Shown here piece by piece: positions 14,546 through 23,651 of a DNA stretch of 64,000 bases. Position 1 is the stretch's first letter. Each line of letters starts with the position of its first letter. A model generated the notes under the pieces. That model made no database searches. It saw nothing but the letters and a program-made list of their open reading frames with translations, and was not told the origin of the DNA. Origin of the DNA: Pseudomonas sp. S31 (GTDB taxonomy: Bacteria; Pseudomonadota; Gammaproteobacteria; Pseudomonadales; Pseudomonadaceae); assembly GCF_016648105.1 (NCBI RefSeq), contig NZ_JACVVE010000022.1, positions 45,011 through 109,010 on the forward strand, given 5' to 3'. The translations under genes were made by a program, and so were the position numbers.

Positions 14546-16800
14546 TGAACTCGCCCGTCGATACCCCCGCAGACCTGCTCAAGCTGCAACTGGGCGAAAC
14601 CGTCAACCTGTCGCGCAGACGCTTCCTGGCCGGCACCGCGGTCGGTGCCCTGGTACTGGGCTTCGGCCTGCCCCTGGGCTCGGCGCGGGTACAAGCGGCG
14701 GCAGCCGCTGCGCCCGAGCGCGGCACGCAAGTGCCGGCTTTTCTGGAAATTCGCCCGGACGGCAAAGTTCGCCTGCTGAGCCCGTTCATGGAGGGCGGCC
14801 AAGGCCCCTTCACCGCCATGGCGCAGATCGTCGGTGAGGAGCTGGACGTCGATCCGGTCAACTTCCTGGTCGACAGCGCGCCGCCTGGGGAAGCCTACGT
14901 GGTCATGGAAAACGGCATGCGCATCACCGGCGGCAGCATGTCGGTGCGCATGAGCTACCCGACCATGCGCCGCCTCGGCGCCCTGGCTCGGGCCATGCTG
15001 ATGCAGGCCGCAGCCGAGCGACTGGGTGTGCCGGTCGGCGAGCTGTCCACCGAGCCCGGCAAGGTCCTGCATGCGGCTTCTGGCCGCTCGCTGAGCTACG
15101 GCGAACTGGCCGGCCGTGCCATGGACTTGCCAGTGCCCGACCCGGCCAGCGTCAAGCTCCGCGACCCCAGTCAGTTCCGCTGGATCGGCAAGCCGGTCCG
15201 GCGCCTGGACGCCCATGACAAGTCGACCGGCAAGGCCGTGTACTGCATCGACATCAAGGTGCCGGACATGCTCCATGCCGCCGTGCAGCATGCGCCACGT
15301 CTTGGCATGACGGTGGACAAGCTGCGCAACGAGGACCAGGTCAAGGCCATGCCCGGCGTGCATTCGCTGCACACGTTGCCAGGCGCGGTGGCCGTGGTCG
15401 CCGAACGTTGGTGGCACGCCAAGCGCGCGGTCGAAGCCTTGCAGGTCGACTGGCTGGAGCCAAAGGCCGATAGCCAGGTGCGGCCAATGCCGGCGGATTT
15501 TTCCAGCGACGGCTGGCGCGACCACCTCGCCGCCGCTCACGCTAACGGCACCGCACGCGACGAGGAGAACCAAGGCGATGTAGCCGCAGCCCTGGCCAGT
15601 GCCAAGACCCAGATCGAGGCCAGCTACCACAATCAGTACCTGAACCATGCCCAGCTGGAGCCGCCTTCCGCCCTCGCCCGCTTCAACCCGGACGGCACCC
15701 TGGAGGTCTGGCTGCCCAACCAGGCCCCGGACATGTTCCGCGACGACATCGCCAAACGCACCGGTCTTGCGACCGAGCAGATCCACCTGCATTCGCCGCT
15801 GCTGGGCGGGTTCTTCGGCCGCCACTTCCTCTACGACTCGGCCAACCCCTACCCGCAGGCCATCGCCCTGGCCAAGGCCGTGGGCCGTCCGGTGAAGTTG
15901 ATCTGGAGCCGTGAAGAAGAATTCCTGCGCGACGTGTTGCGCCCGGTCGCGGTGGTGAAATTCCGCGCCGGGCTCGACGCCGACGGCTGGCCCGTTGCGA
16001 TCGAAGCGGTGAGCGCTACCGAAGGCCCTACCGAAGCCCTGGCAGGCAAGCAAGGCGACAAGATCGACCCGACCGCCCTCGAAGGGCTGTCGGGCAAGGC
16101 CTACGCCATCGCCAACAAGCGCATAGCCCAGATCTACGTCAAGGGCCCGGCGATGCTCGGCTACTGGCGCTCGGTGGGCAACTCGCTGAACGACTTCTTC
16201 TATGAATCGTTCCTCGACGAACTGGCCGACAAGGGCGGCAAGGACCCGCTCGGGTTGCGCCGGCACCTGCTGCGCGACAATACGCGGCTGACCAACCTGC
16301 TCGATGCGGTGCTTGAATTGTCCGGTGGTTGGAAACGCGGGCCGTTCACCGCCGAAGATGGCAGCAAGCGCGCCCGCGGTATCGCCATGGCCTCGCCGTT
16401 CGGCTCGGAAGCGGCGGCGATCGCCGAAGTGTCGATCGAAAACGGCCAGGTCAAGGTGCACGACATCTGGCAGGCCATCGACCCCGGCAGCATCGTCAAC
16501 CCCGCGATCATCGAGCACCAGGTCAACGGCGCGGTGGCCCTGGGCCTGTCGCAGACACTGCTCGAGGAAGCGGTGTACGTCGACGGCAAGCCACGGGCGC
16601 GCAACTACGACCTGTACCCGATCCTGCCGCCCTCGCGCATGGCCCGGGTGCATGTGCGTATCGTCGAGAGCGGGGCGAAGATGGGCGGCATCGGCGAACC
16701 ACCGCTGCCCGCCGTGGCACCGGCGGTGGCCAATGCCGTGGCCCAGCTCACCGGCCAGCGCGTGCGCAGCCTGCCCCTGAGCCGCCATACCTTCAGTTGA
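14545..16800 (+). CDS. molybdopterin large subunit, IorB-type hydroxylase
   Basis: Catalytic subunit of the IorAB-like enzyme. The 751-residue protein begins with a twin-arginine signal (SRRRFLAG, residues 23-30, then a hydrophobic stretch and SARVQAAAA). The folded enzyme is therefore exported to the periplasm together with the small subunit, which has no signal of its own. Mo-binding features include LGGFFGRHFLYDS and the catalytic glutamate in GGIGEPPLP (Glu718). The typical pattern of two tandem Ald_Xan_dh domains of the IorB subfamily is present. The ATG at 14545 overlaps the previous stop. Followed 17 bp later by a cytochrome c gene, the expected electron acceptor. Confidence 0.92.
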   Translation: MNSPVDTPADLLKLQLGETVNLSRRRFLAGTAVGALVLGFGLPLGSARVQAAAAAAPERGTQVPAFLEIRPDGKVRLLSPFMEGGQGPFTAMAQIVGEELDVDPVNFLVDSAPPGEAYVVMENGMRITGGSMSVRMSYPTMRRLGALARAMLMQAAAERLGVPVGELSTEPGKVLHAASGRSLSYGELAGRAMDLPVPDPASVKLRDPSQFRWIGKPVRRLDAHDKSTGKAVYCIDIKVPDMLHAAVQHAPRLGMTVDKLRNEDQVKAMPGVHSLHTLPGAVAVVAERWWHAKRAVEALQVDWLEPKADSQVRPMPADFSSDGWRDHLAAAHANGTARDEENQGDVAAALASAKTQIEASYHNQYLNHAQLEPPSALARFNPDGTLEVWLPNQAPDMFRDDIAKRTGLATEQIHLHSPLLGGFFGRHFLYDSANPYPQAIALAKAVGRPVKLIWSREEEFLRDVLRPVAVVKFRAGLDADGWPVAIEAVSATEGPTEALAGKQGDKIDPTALEGLSGKAYAIANKRIAQIYVKGPAMLGYWRSVGNSLNDFFYESFLDELADKGGKDPLGLRRHLLRDNTRLTNLLDAVLELSGGWKRGPFTAEDGSKRARGIAMASPFGSEAAAIAEVSIENGQVKVHDIWQAIDPGSIVNPAIIEHQVNGAVALGLSQTLLEEAVYVDGKPRARNYDLYPILPPSRMARVHVRIVESGAKMGGIGEPPLPAVAPAVANAVAQLTGQRVRSLPLSRHTFS

Positions 16801-16817
16801 CCGGACAAGGAACGCCC

Positions 16818-18155
16818 ATGCCTCATCGTCGATTCGCAAGAACCGCAGGCTGGTTGGCCCTGCCGTGCCTGGTAGCGGCTGGCCTGCTGGCCTGGTACGT
16901 CACCCGCGAGCCTGCCACGCCGTTTGCCGGGCAAACTTCACAAGGCTTCGACGCGGCGTTAGTCGAGCGCGGCGAGTACGTCGCCCGCCTGAGCGATTGC
17001 GTCGCCTGCCACAGCCTGCCAGACGGCAAGCCATTCGCCGGCGGCCTGGAAATGGCCACGCCGCTGGGCGCCATTCACGCCACCAACATCACCCCGGACA
17101 AGGCCACCGGTATCGGCACCTACAGCCTGGCCGACTTCGACCGCGCAGTGCGCCAGGGGGTAGCACCCGGTGGACGGCGGCTGTACCCGGCCATGCCCTA
17201 CCCCTCCTACGCCAAGCTCAGCGATGACGACGTGCGCGCGTTGTACGCGTTCTTCATGCAGGGTGTGCAGCCGGCCGAACAGGCGAACATCCCCAGCAGC
17301 ATTCCCTGGCCGCTGAACCTGCGCTGGCCGATCGCGCTATGGAATGGCCTGTTCGCCGCCGACACCCCCTACGCAGAGAAGCCCAGCCAGGACCCGCTGT
17401 GGAACCGTGGCGCCTACATCGTCCAGGGCCCTGGCCATTGCGGCAGCTGCCACACCCCACGCGGCCTGGCGTTCAACGAGAAGGCCCTGGACGAGCATGG
17501 CGGCGCCTATCTGGCCGGCGCCCTGCTCGACGGCTGGTACGCGCCGAGCCTGCGCAACGATCACAACACAGGGCTAGGCCGCTGGAGCGAAGCCGAGATC
17601 GCCCAGTTCCTCAAGACCGGGCGCAACCGCCACGCGGTGGTATTCGGCTCGATGACCGAGGCGTTCAACAACTCCACCCAGTTCATGAGCGACCAGGACC
17701 TGACCGCCATCGCCCGCTACCTCAAGTCGCTACCGGGCGATGCCGGGCGTGACGGCGCGCCCTGGCAGTACCAGGCCGCCAGCATCGACGATGCTCCCGG
17801 CGCCCACACCTACGCCACCCGCTGTGCCTCCTGCCACGGCCTGGACGGCAAGGGGCAGGCACCCTGGATGCCGCCGCTGGCCGGTGCCACCTCGGCCCTG
17901 GCCAAGGAAAACGCCTCGGCGATCAACATCACCCTCAATGGCTCGCAGCGCGTGGTCGCCGCTGGCCGGCCCGACGCCTACCGCATGCCAGCCTTCCGCG
18001 AGCAGTTGTCGGACCAGGACATCGCCGAAGTGCTGAGCTACATGCGCAGCACCTGGGGCAACCACGGCGCAGCCGTCGACGCCCAGGCGGTCGGCAAGCT
18101 GCGCGGGCACACAGACCCGGCCAGCAGCAGCCCGATCATCCTGCACATGCGATGA
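16818..18155 (+). CDS. triheme cytochrome c, electron acceptor of the IorAB-like enzyme
   Basis: Membrane-anchored periplasmic cytochrome of 445 residues with an N-terminal helix (about 11-27) and three CxxCH haem sites: CVACH (61-65), CGSCH (208-212), CASCH (336-340). This is the layout of the cytochrome subunit of alcohol, gluconate and aldehyde dehydrogenases, which passes electrons to ubiquinone. RBS ACAAGGA (16805-16811) precedes the ATG. It is in one operon with the two hydroxylase subunits and XdhC. A clear paralogue is at 25141, sharing TNITPDK-TGIG, LYPAMPYP and SDDDVRALYA. Confidence 0.92.
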   Translation: MPHRRFARTAGWLALPCLVAAGLLAWYVTREPATPFAGQTSQGFDAALVERGEYVARLSDCVACHSLPDGKPFAGGLEMATPLGAIHATNITPDKATGIGTYSLADFDRAVRQGVAPGGRRLYPAMPYPSYAKLSDDDVRALYAFFMQGVQPAEQANIPSSIPWPLNLRWPIALWNGLFAADTPYAEKPSQDPLWNRGAYIVQGPGHCGSCHTPRGLAFNEKALDEHGGAYLAGALLDGWYAPSLRNDHNTGLGRWSEAEIAQFLKTGRNRHAVVFGSMTEAFNNSTQFMSDQDLTAIARYLKSLPGDAGRDGAPWQYQAASIDDAPGAHTYATRCASCHGLDGKGQAPWMPPLAGATSALAKENASAINITLNGSQRVVAAGRPDAYRMPAFREQLSDQDIAEVLSYMRSTWGNHGAAVDAQAVGKLRGHTDPASSSPIILHMR

Positions 18156-18226
18156 ATTGAGCCCAGGCCGTGCTGCAGAGGTCCATATCTGCACATGGCC
18201 CGAATCCACAGAGGTGCGACAACCCC

Positions 18227-19249
18227 ATGGAAAGTATCGACCTGCTGGTCCTGCGCACCGCCCGCGACTGGCGCAAGGCTGGCGAACGCGTGCTGCTCGC
18301 CACTGTGGCCCGCACCTGGGGTTCGTCGCCCCGCCCCGTGGGCTCGATGATGGCCTTGCGCGGTGATGGCCGGGTGGTCGGCAGCGTCTCCGGCGGCTGT
18401 ATCGAAGACGACCTGATCCACCGCTATACCACCGCCTACAGCGGCCCCGGCATGCACACCGGGCTGCCCGAGGTGGTGCGTTATGGCGTCAGCGCCGACG
18501 AAGCGCACCGCTTCGGCCTGCCCTGCGGCGGCACCCTGTCCCTGGTGCTGGAGTTCGACCCTTGCTGGCAAAGCCTCGAGCAGCTGTTGCAGCGATTGGA
18601 CGCCGGCCAGCTGGTGCAGCGCAGGCTCGACCTGGACACCGGCATCGCCAGCCTTGCCGCCAGCGATGCCCCGGCGCAGTTCGAGTTCGACGGCCAGCGC
18701 ATGCTCAATACCCTGGGCCCCGGCTACCGCATGCTGTTGATCGGTGCCGGCGCGCTGGCCGAGTACCTGGCGACCATGGCCCTGTTCAACGGTTTCAAGG
18801 TCTCGGTATGCGACCCCCGCCCCGAGTACATGAGCGGCTGGAACCTGGCCGGAGTGGAAAAGATCGTCGGCATGCCGGACGACGTGGTACGCGCCTTCGC
18901 GCCCGACCTGCGCACCTGCATCGTCGGCCTCAGCCACGATCCCAAGCTCGACGACCTGGCGTTGCTCGAAGCCCTGCACAGCCCGGCGTTCTACATCGGT
19001 GCCATCGGCTCGCGGCGCAACAGCCAGCTGCGCCGCGAACGGCTGATCGAGCATTTCGGCGAGACCGAGGCCTCACTGGCGCGTCTGCATGGCCCCATCG
19101 GCATCTACATTGGCAGCAAGACGCCGCCTGAAATCGCCGTCAGCGTCATGGCGCAGATCCTCGCGGCGAAGAACCACATCGCCTTGCCCGGCGAAATCAG
19201 CGTGAGCGCGGCCAAGCGCGCCCGCGAGGCGCAGGTGCCGGCCGCCTAG
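18227..19249 (+). CDS. XdhC/CoxI family molybdenum-enzyme maturation factor
   Basis: Binds molybdenum cofactor, promotes its sulfuration and inserts it into xanthine-dehydrogenase-family enzymes. The 340-residue protein has the N-terminal XdhC_CoxI domain (TWGSSPRPVGSMMAL, VSGGCIEDDL) and the C-terminal Rossmann part (LLIGAGALAEYLATMAL, YIGAIGSRRNSQLRRERL, GPIGIYIGSKTPPEIAVSV). The ATG at 18227 follows AGAGGTG (18210-18216). Its stop codon and that of the convergent PaoC-like gene overlap in the same CTAG. It can serve both hydroxylases of this locus, as PaoD does for PaoABC. Confidence 0.9.
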   Translation: MESIDLLVLRTARDWRKAGERVLLATVARTWGSSPRPVGSMMALRGDGRVVGSVSGGCIEDDLIHRYTTAYSGPGMHTGLPEVVRYGVSADEAHRFGLPCGGTLSLVLEFDPCWQSLEQLLQRLDAGQLVQRRLDLDTGIASLAASDAPAQFEFDGQRMLNTLGPGYRMLLIGAGALAEYLATMALFNGFKVSVCDPRPEYMSGWNLAGVEKIVGMPDDVVRAFAPDLRTCIVGLSHDPKLDDLALLEALHSPAFYIGAIGSRRNSQLRRERLIEHFGETEASLARLHGPIGIYIGSKTPPEIAVSVMAQILAAKNHIALPGEISVSAAKRAREAQVPAA

Positions 19250-21453
19250 CCGGCCAGCACCTTGTCGACGGTGATCGGCAGGTCGCGCAGGCGCTTGCCA
19301 GTGGCGTTGTATACGGCATTGGCCACCGCTGCAGCGACACCGATGATGCCGATTTCCCCCACGCCCTTGGAGCCCAGCTCATTGACTATATCGTCCGGTT
19401 CGTCGACGAACAGCACCTCGATGTCACCGATATCGGCGTTCACCGGGATGTGGTACGCGGCCAGGTCATGATTCATCGGCCGCCCCAGGTGATGATCGAC
19501 CTCGGCCTGTTCGTGCAGGGCCATGCTCAAGCCCCAGACCACACCGCCGAGGATCTGGCTGCGAGCGGTCTTGGGGTTGATTACCCGACCTGCGGCGATC
19601 GCACTGACCACCCGGCTGACCCGAACCGTGCCCAGCGCCTCGTCCACTCGTACCTCGACGAACACCGCCGAGTGGGTAGCGCTGGAGAACCCCTGGCGAC
19701 GCGCGCCGGGCTCGGCGTCCAACTGCACTTCCAGCACGCCGCCTGGCATGCCCTGCAGCAACTCGGCCAGTTCATAGTGGCGATCACCGACCTGCAAGCG
19801 ACCGGCTGCGATCATGAATCGCTCTGCGGGCTCGCCGGCCAATTCACCAAAGCGCGTCTTCGCCGCCTCGACCAGCTTGCCGCGTAGAACCTCGCACGCC
19901 TGGCGCACGGCTGAACCGACCGAGGACACGGTGAACGAGCCGCCTTGCAGCGGCGCCGTCGGCAACGAGCTGTCACCGAGCAGGAAGGTGACGTCGCCGA
20001 CTGCCATCCGCGCCGCGTCGGCGGCGATCTGGGTCATGACGGTGTAGGTTCCGGTGCCGATGTCGGTCGTGGCGCTGCTGACCCAGAGGTGGCCATCGGC
20101 GTCCAGCCGCGCCTTGGCGCTGGCCTTCATCTGCATGGCTTCCCACACCCCGCCAGCCATGCCCCAACCCACCCGCTCATGGCCTTCGCGGCGGCTGCCC
20201 GGGCATACCTCGCGGGCCGCCCAGCCGAAGCGCTCGGCGCCTTGCCGGTAGCAATCGAGCAATGCCTTGCTGGAATAAGGCTTGCCCTCATTGGCATTGC
20301 TGTCGGTGAAGTTGGCCTGGCGCAGGGCGAGCGGATCCAGCCCCACCGCCTCGGCCAACTCATCCATGGCGCACTCCAGGCCGATCAAGCCCAGCGCCGC
20401 ACCCGGGGCGCGCATGTCCAGCGGGGTGTACACATCCAGCGGCACCAGGCGGTAGTCCATCGCCACGTTGTCGCAGCGATAGAGCATGCCGCTCCACTCC
20501 ACCACATGCTCGGTGAAGTCCTCGAAACGCGAGGTCTGTGCCGTGGCCTGGTGGCGCACCGCCTGCAGGCGACCCCGGGCGTCGGCAGCCAGTTGCAGGT
20601 GCTGTAGCGTGCGCGGGCGATAGCCGAAGGTGAACATCTGCTGGCGGGTCAGGGCCACCCGAACCGAGCGTTGCAGCTTGAGCGCAGCCATGGTTGCCAG
20701 TGCCAGCTGGTATTGCGGCCGCAGGCCCGAGCCGAAGGCTCCGCCGACATACGCCGCGCAGACCCGCACCTGCTCCTTGGCCAGGCCGAACACCTTGTGC
20801 AGGTAGTCCTGGCTGTTCTGGGTGCCTTGGGTCTTGTCGTGCACGTGCAGGCTGCCGTCGGGCTGGTAGATCACCGTCGAAGCGTGCGGCTCCATCGGGT
20901 TGTGGTACTCGCTGGGCGTGCTGTACGCCACGTCCACCTTGAACGGGGCGGCATCGAAGGCGCGCTGGAAATCGCCGCGAGGCTTGGGCAGCTCAGCCGG
21001 CGCCGGATGGGCGCGATCGAGCGCTGCCAGCAGGTCGGTCTCGAACGGCTCGGGGTCGATGTCGATGCGCACCAGCGCCTCGGCGTGGCGAGCCGCTTCC
21101 AGGCTCTGCGCGACGACCAGCGCGACCGGTTGCCCGCTGTAGAGAACGCGGTCGTTGAACAACGGTCGGAACGGCTGGCCATCGGCTGCATCGGCATCTT
21201 CGTAGGCCTCGTCGTCACCGGCCATCGGGGGGCGGTTGGCGTGGTGCAGCACGGCCATCACCCCGGGTACGGCCAGGGCCGCGGCGCAGTCGATGTAGCG
21301 GATGCGCCCACGCGGCACGACGCTACAGACCACGCGGCCATGCAGCAGGCCGTCGCTCGGGTACTCTGCCGCATAGCGGGCCTGGCCGGTGACTTTGGCG
21401 GGGCCGTCGATTCGGTTCAGCGGCTGACCGCTGCTGGGTTCGAAGTGGGTCAT
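19246..21453 (-). CDS. PaoC/YagR-like molybdopterin subunit of an aldehyde oxidoreductase
   Basis: Catalytic large subunit of a three-subunit xanthine-dehydrogenase-family aldehyde oxidoreductase. The 735-residue protein contains SEYHNPMEPHAST, YVGGAFGSGLRPQ, the DMRAPGAALGLIGLE segment, GGSFTVSSVGSAVRQACE and the catalytic glutamate in GVGEIGIIG (Glu700). No signal peptide is present and the partner [2Fe-2S] subunit lacks a Tat signal, unlike E. coli PaoA, so a cytoplasmic location is likelier. The ATG at 21453 overlaps the FAD-subunit stop by 4 bp. E. coli PaoABC detoxifies aromatic aldehydes; the substrate here is unknown. Confidence 0.92.
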   Translation of the reverse strand: MTHFEPSSGQPLNRIDGPAKVTGQARYAAEYPSDGLLHGRVVCSVVPRGRIRYIDCAAALAVPGVMAVLHHANRPPMAGDDEAYEDADAADGQPFRPLFNDRVLYSGQPVALVVAQSLEAARHAEALVRIDIDPEPFETDLLAALDRAHPAPAELPKPRGDFQRAFDAAPFKVDVAYSTPSEYHNPMEPHASTVIYQPDGSLHVHDKTQGTQNSQDYLHKVFGLAKEQVRVCAAYVGGAFGSGLRPQYQLALATMAALKLQRSVRVALTRQQMFTFGYRPRTLQHLQLAADARGRLQAVRHQATAQTSRFEDFTEHVVEWSGMLYRCDNVAMDYRLVPLDVYTPLDMRAPGAALGLIGLECAMDELAEAVGLDPLALRQANFTDSNANEGKPYSSKALLDCYRQGAERFGWAAREVCPGSRREGHERVGWGMAGGVWEAMQMKASAKARLDADGHLWVSSATTDIGTGTYTVMTQIAADAARMAVGDVTFLLGDSSLPTAPLQGGSFTVSSVGSAVRQACEVLRGKLVEAAKTRFGELAGEPAERFMIAAGRLQVGDRHYELAELLQGMPGGVLEVQLDAEPGARRQGFSSATHSAVFVEVRVDEALGTVRVSRVVSAIAAGRVINPKTARSQILGGVVWGLSMALHEQAEVDHHLGRPMNHDLAAYHIPVNADIGDIEVLFVDEPDDIVNELGSKGVGEIGIIGVAAAVANAVYNATGKRLRDLPITVDKVLAG

Positions 21454-22439
21454 TGGACGCCTCCCTGGGCTTGAGCCTCGCTCAAGGCGCGAATGATCGC
21501 CTGGGTCGCCAGCGGGATCTTGAACGCATTGCCAGACAACGGCTGGGCACTTTGCAAAAGCGCCTGGGCCAGTTGCGCGTAGGTGTGCGGGTTGGCCGGC
21601 TGGCCGACGAAGCGCTGCTCCACGGCAGCTACGCGCCACGGTTTGTGGGCCACGCCACCCAGCGCCAGGCGCAGGCTGGCGATATGCTCACCGGCGAGTT
21701 CCAGGCCGGCAGCCACAGACACCAGGGCGAATGCATACGAAGCCCGGTCGCGAACCTTCAGGTAGTGGCAGCGCGTGGTGAAGCGTGGTGCGGGCAGCTC
21801 GATGGCCAGGATCAGTTCATCATCGGCCAGGCAGTTATCCCGCTCTGGGTGCTCACCCGGCAGACGATGGAAGTCGGCGAAAGGTATGCGTCGCTCACCC
21901 CCCAGCCCGCGCACGTGCACCACGGCTTCCAGCGCCGCCAAAGCCACGCAGAGGTCAGACGGGTGCACCGCGACGCAATGCGCGCTGGCGCCGAGGATCG
22001 CGTGGTTGCGGTTGAGACCGTTACGCGCCGGGCAACCGCTGCCGGGCTGGCGCTTGTTGCAGGGGCTGCCGACGTCGTAGAAATACGGGCAACGGGTGCG
22101 CTGCAGCAGATTGCCGCCGGTACTGGCCATGTTGCGCAACTGCGGCGAGGCGCCCGCCAGGATCGCTTGTGCCAGCAGCGGGTAGCGCTGCTCGATGAGC
22201 GGATGCCAGGCCAGGTCAGCGTTGCTGACCAAGGCTCCGATGCGCACACCGCCGCCTGCGGTTTCGCTCACCTCGCGCAATGGCAGGCCAGTGATGTCGA
22301 TGATCGTGCGCGGATTGGCGATGTGCTCTTTCATCAGGTCGAGCAGGTTGGTACCGCCGGCGATGTAGCGCGATTGTGGCCCAGCCTGGCGCAAGGCCTG
22401 TTCGATGCTGGAGGGTTTGCTGTAGGCGAAGGGCGTCAT
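21450..22439 (-). CDS. PaoB/YagS-like FAD and [4Fe-4S] subunit
   Basis: Medium subunit that carries FAD between the iron-sulfur and the Mo subunits. The 329-residue protein has the FAD loop YIAGGTNLLDLM (25-36) and ASTGGNLLQRTRCPYF. Its cysteines Cys117, Cys127, Cys136 and Cys155 fit the additional [4Fe-4S] site of PaoB. The ATG at 22439 overlaps the [2Fe-2S] gene stop by 4 bp, and its own stop overlaps the next start by 4 bp, so all three subunits are translationally coupled. Gene order is [2Fe-2S], FAD, Mo, as in paoABC. Confidence 0.93.
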   Translation of the reverse strand: MTPFAYSKPSSIEQALRQAGPQSRYIAGGTNLLDLMKEHIANPRTIIDITGLPLREVSETAGGGVRIGALVSNADLAWHPLIEQRYPLLAQAILAGASPQLRNMASTGGNLLQRTRCPYFYDVGSPCNKRQPGSGCPARNGLNRNHAILGASAHCVAVHPSDLCVALAALEAVVHVRGLGGERRIPFADFHRLPGEHPERDNCLADDELILAIELPAPRFTTRCHYLKVRDRASYAFALVSVAAGLELAGEHIASLRLALGGVAHKPWRVAAVEQRFVGQPANPHTYAQLAQALLQSAQPLSGNAFKIPLATQAIIRALSEAQAQGGVQ

Positions 22440-22951
22440 GGGCGCGGCCCTCCCTTGCCTGGGTGGATGAGTGGCAGCGCCTGCTGCACGGCGGCCAGGA
22501 TATTGCCGTAGGCACCGCAACGGCACAGGTTGCCGCTCATGCCTTCGCGCAGCTGCTCGGGCGTATGCGCCCTGCCCTCATGAGCCAGGCCCAATGCCGA
22601 GCAGATCTGCCCTGGCGTGCAGTAGCCGCACTGGAACGCATCCTGGTCGATGAACGCCTGTTGCAGAGGGTGCAGGCGGTCGCCCTCGGCCAGGCCTTCG
22701 ATGGTGGTCAGCTCCTCGCCGTCGCACATCACTGCCAGGGTCAGGCAGGCGTTGATCCGCCTGCCATTGCGCAGCACCGTGCAGGCACCGCACTGGCCGT
22801 GGTCGCAGCCTTTCTTGGTGCCGACCAGGTCCAGTTGCTCGCGCAACAGGTCGAGCAACGTCGTCCAGGGCGCCACCGTCAGCTGCCTGGCCTGGCCATT
22901 GAGGGTCAGGCCTATCGTCAGGCCTGCGCTGGCATCTTGCATTTGTGTCAT
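22436..22951 (-). CDS. PaoA/YagT-like [2Fe-2S] subunit
   Basis: Small electron-transfer subunit of 171 residues with ligands Cys49, Cys54, Cys57, Cys69 and Cys108, Cys111, Cys143, Cys145 (GCDHGQCGACTVL, QCGYCTPGQICS, LCRCGAYGN). The N terminus MTQMQDASAGLTIGLTLNGQ lacks the twin-arginine leader seen in E. coli PaoA. GTGAGG precedes the ATG at 22951. First gene of the three-gene operon; its 74-bp upstream region is shared with the divergent MocA-like gene. Confidence 0.93.
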   Translation of the reverse strand: MTQMQDASAGLTIGLTLNGQARQLTVAPWTTLLDLLREQLDLVGTKKGCDHGQCGACTVLRNGRRINACLTLAVMCDGEELTTIEGLAEGDRLHPLQQAFIDQDAFQCGYCTPGQICSALGLAHEGRAHTPEQLREGMSGNLCRCGAYGNILAAVQQALPLIHPGKGGPRP

Positions 22952-23025
22952 CACGATTGCCTCACGGTAGGTATGCTTGTGCGCAGCTGATGCTGCTTTT
23001 TCAGGTCCGACCCAAGGGCTCACAG

Positions 23026-23640
23026 ATGCGTTCAAAGCAATCGACCACCCGCCCCTGCCCCTGCCACGCGTTGGTGCTGGCTGCTGGGCAGGGTCTGCGT
23101 TTCGGCAGCGACAAGCGCCAGGCCCGCTTGCCGTCCGGGCAGGCCCTGCTCGGCACAACCCTGGCCCAGGCACTGGAGCATTTTTCCGATGTCAGCGTGG
23201 TGCTGCGTGCGGACGATGACCCGTCACTGCTGGGCATCGATCCAAGGATTAGCGTGGTGTGGGCACGGCAGGCGCACGTCGGGCTGTCGGCGAGCCTTGC
23301 TGCAGGCATCGCCGCCCTGCAAGATTCGCCCGCCCAAGCCGTCGCCGTGCTGCTCGGCGACATGCCATCGATTGCCCCAACGACCCTGCATGCACTCTGC
23401 TGCCAGGCGCGTGCCGATCGCATCGTGGTGCCGGTACACCAGGGGCAACGGGGCCACCCGGTGATCTTCGGCCGGGCGTTCTGGACAGCGCTGGAGCAGG
23501 TACTAGGCGACCAGGGCGGCCGCCAGGTCATTCAGGCCAACGCCCATGCTTGCATACGCGTCGAGGTCGATGACCCCGGTGTGCTGCTGGATGTGGACAC
23601 GCCGGCGGACCTTGCCGCCCTTGCCAGGCCTGGGCAATGA
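23026..23640 (+). CDS. MocA-like molybdenum cofactor cytidylyltransferase
   Basis: Nucleotidyltransferase predicted to convert molybdopterin to the MCD form used by xanthine-dehydrogenase-family enzymes. The 204-residue protein has the NTP-transferase signature HALVLAAGQGLRFGSDKRQ (about 14-32), VGLSASLAAGIAAL and the metal-binding LLGDMPSI, and ends VLLDVDTPADLAAL. CAAGGG (23013-23018) precedes the ATG at 23026. The divergent position next to the PaoABC-like operon and near XdhC supports a role for both hydroxylases. MobA (GTP-specific) is the alternative, but the LAAGQ/LGDMP context fits MocA. Confidence 0.87.
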   Translation: MRSKQSTTRPCPCHALVLAAGQGLRFGSDKRQARLPSGQALLGTTLAQALEHFSDVSVVLRADDDPSLLGIDPRISVVWARQAHVGLSASLAAGIAALQDSPAQAVAVLLGDMPSIAPTTLHALCCQARADRIVVPVHQGQRGHPVIFGRAFWTALEQVLGDQGGRQVIQANAHACIRVEVDDPGVLLDVDTPADLAALARPGQ

Positions 23641-23651
23641 ACTGGACGGGG

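Noticed and set aside
14491..16839. 782-codon open frame opposite the IorB-type gene
   Set aside because: Antisense shadow of a gene with Tat signal and Mo-binding motifs; composition is that of a codon-phase artefact.
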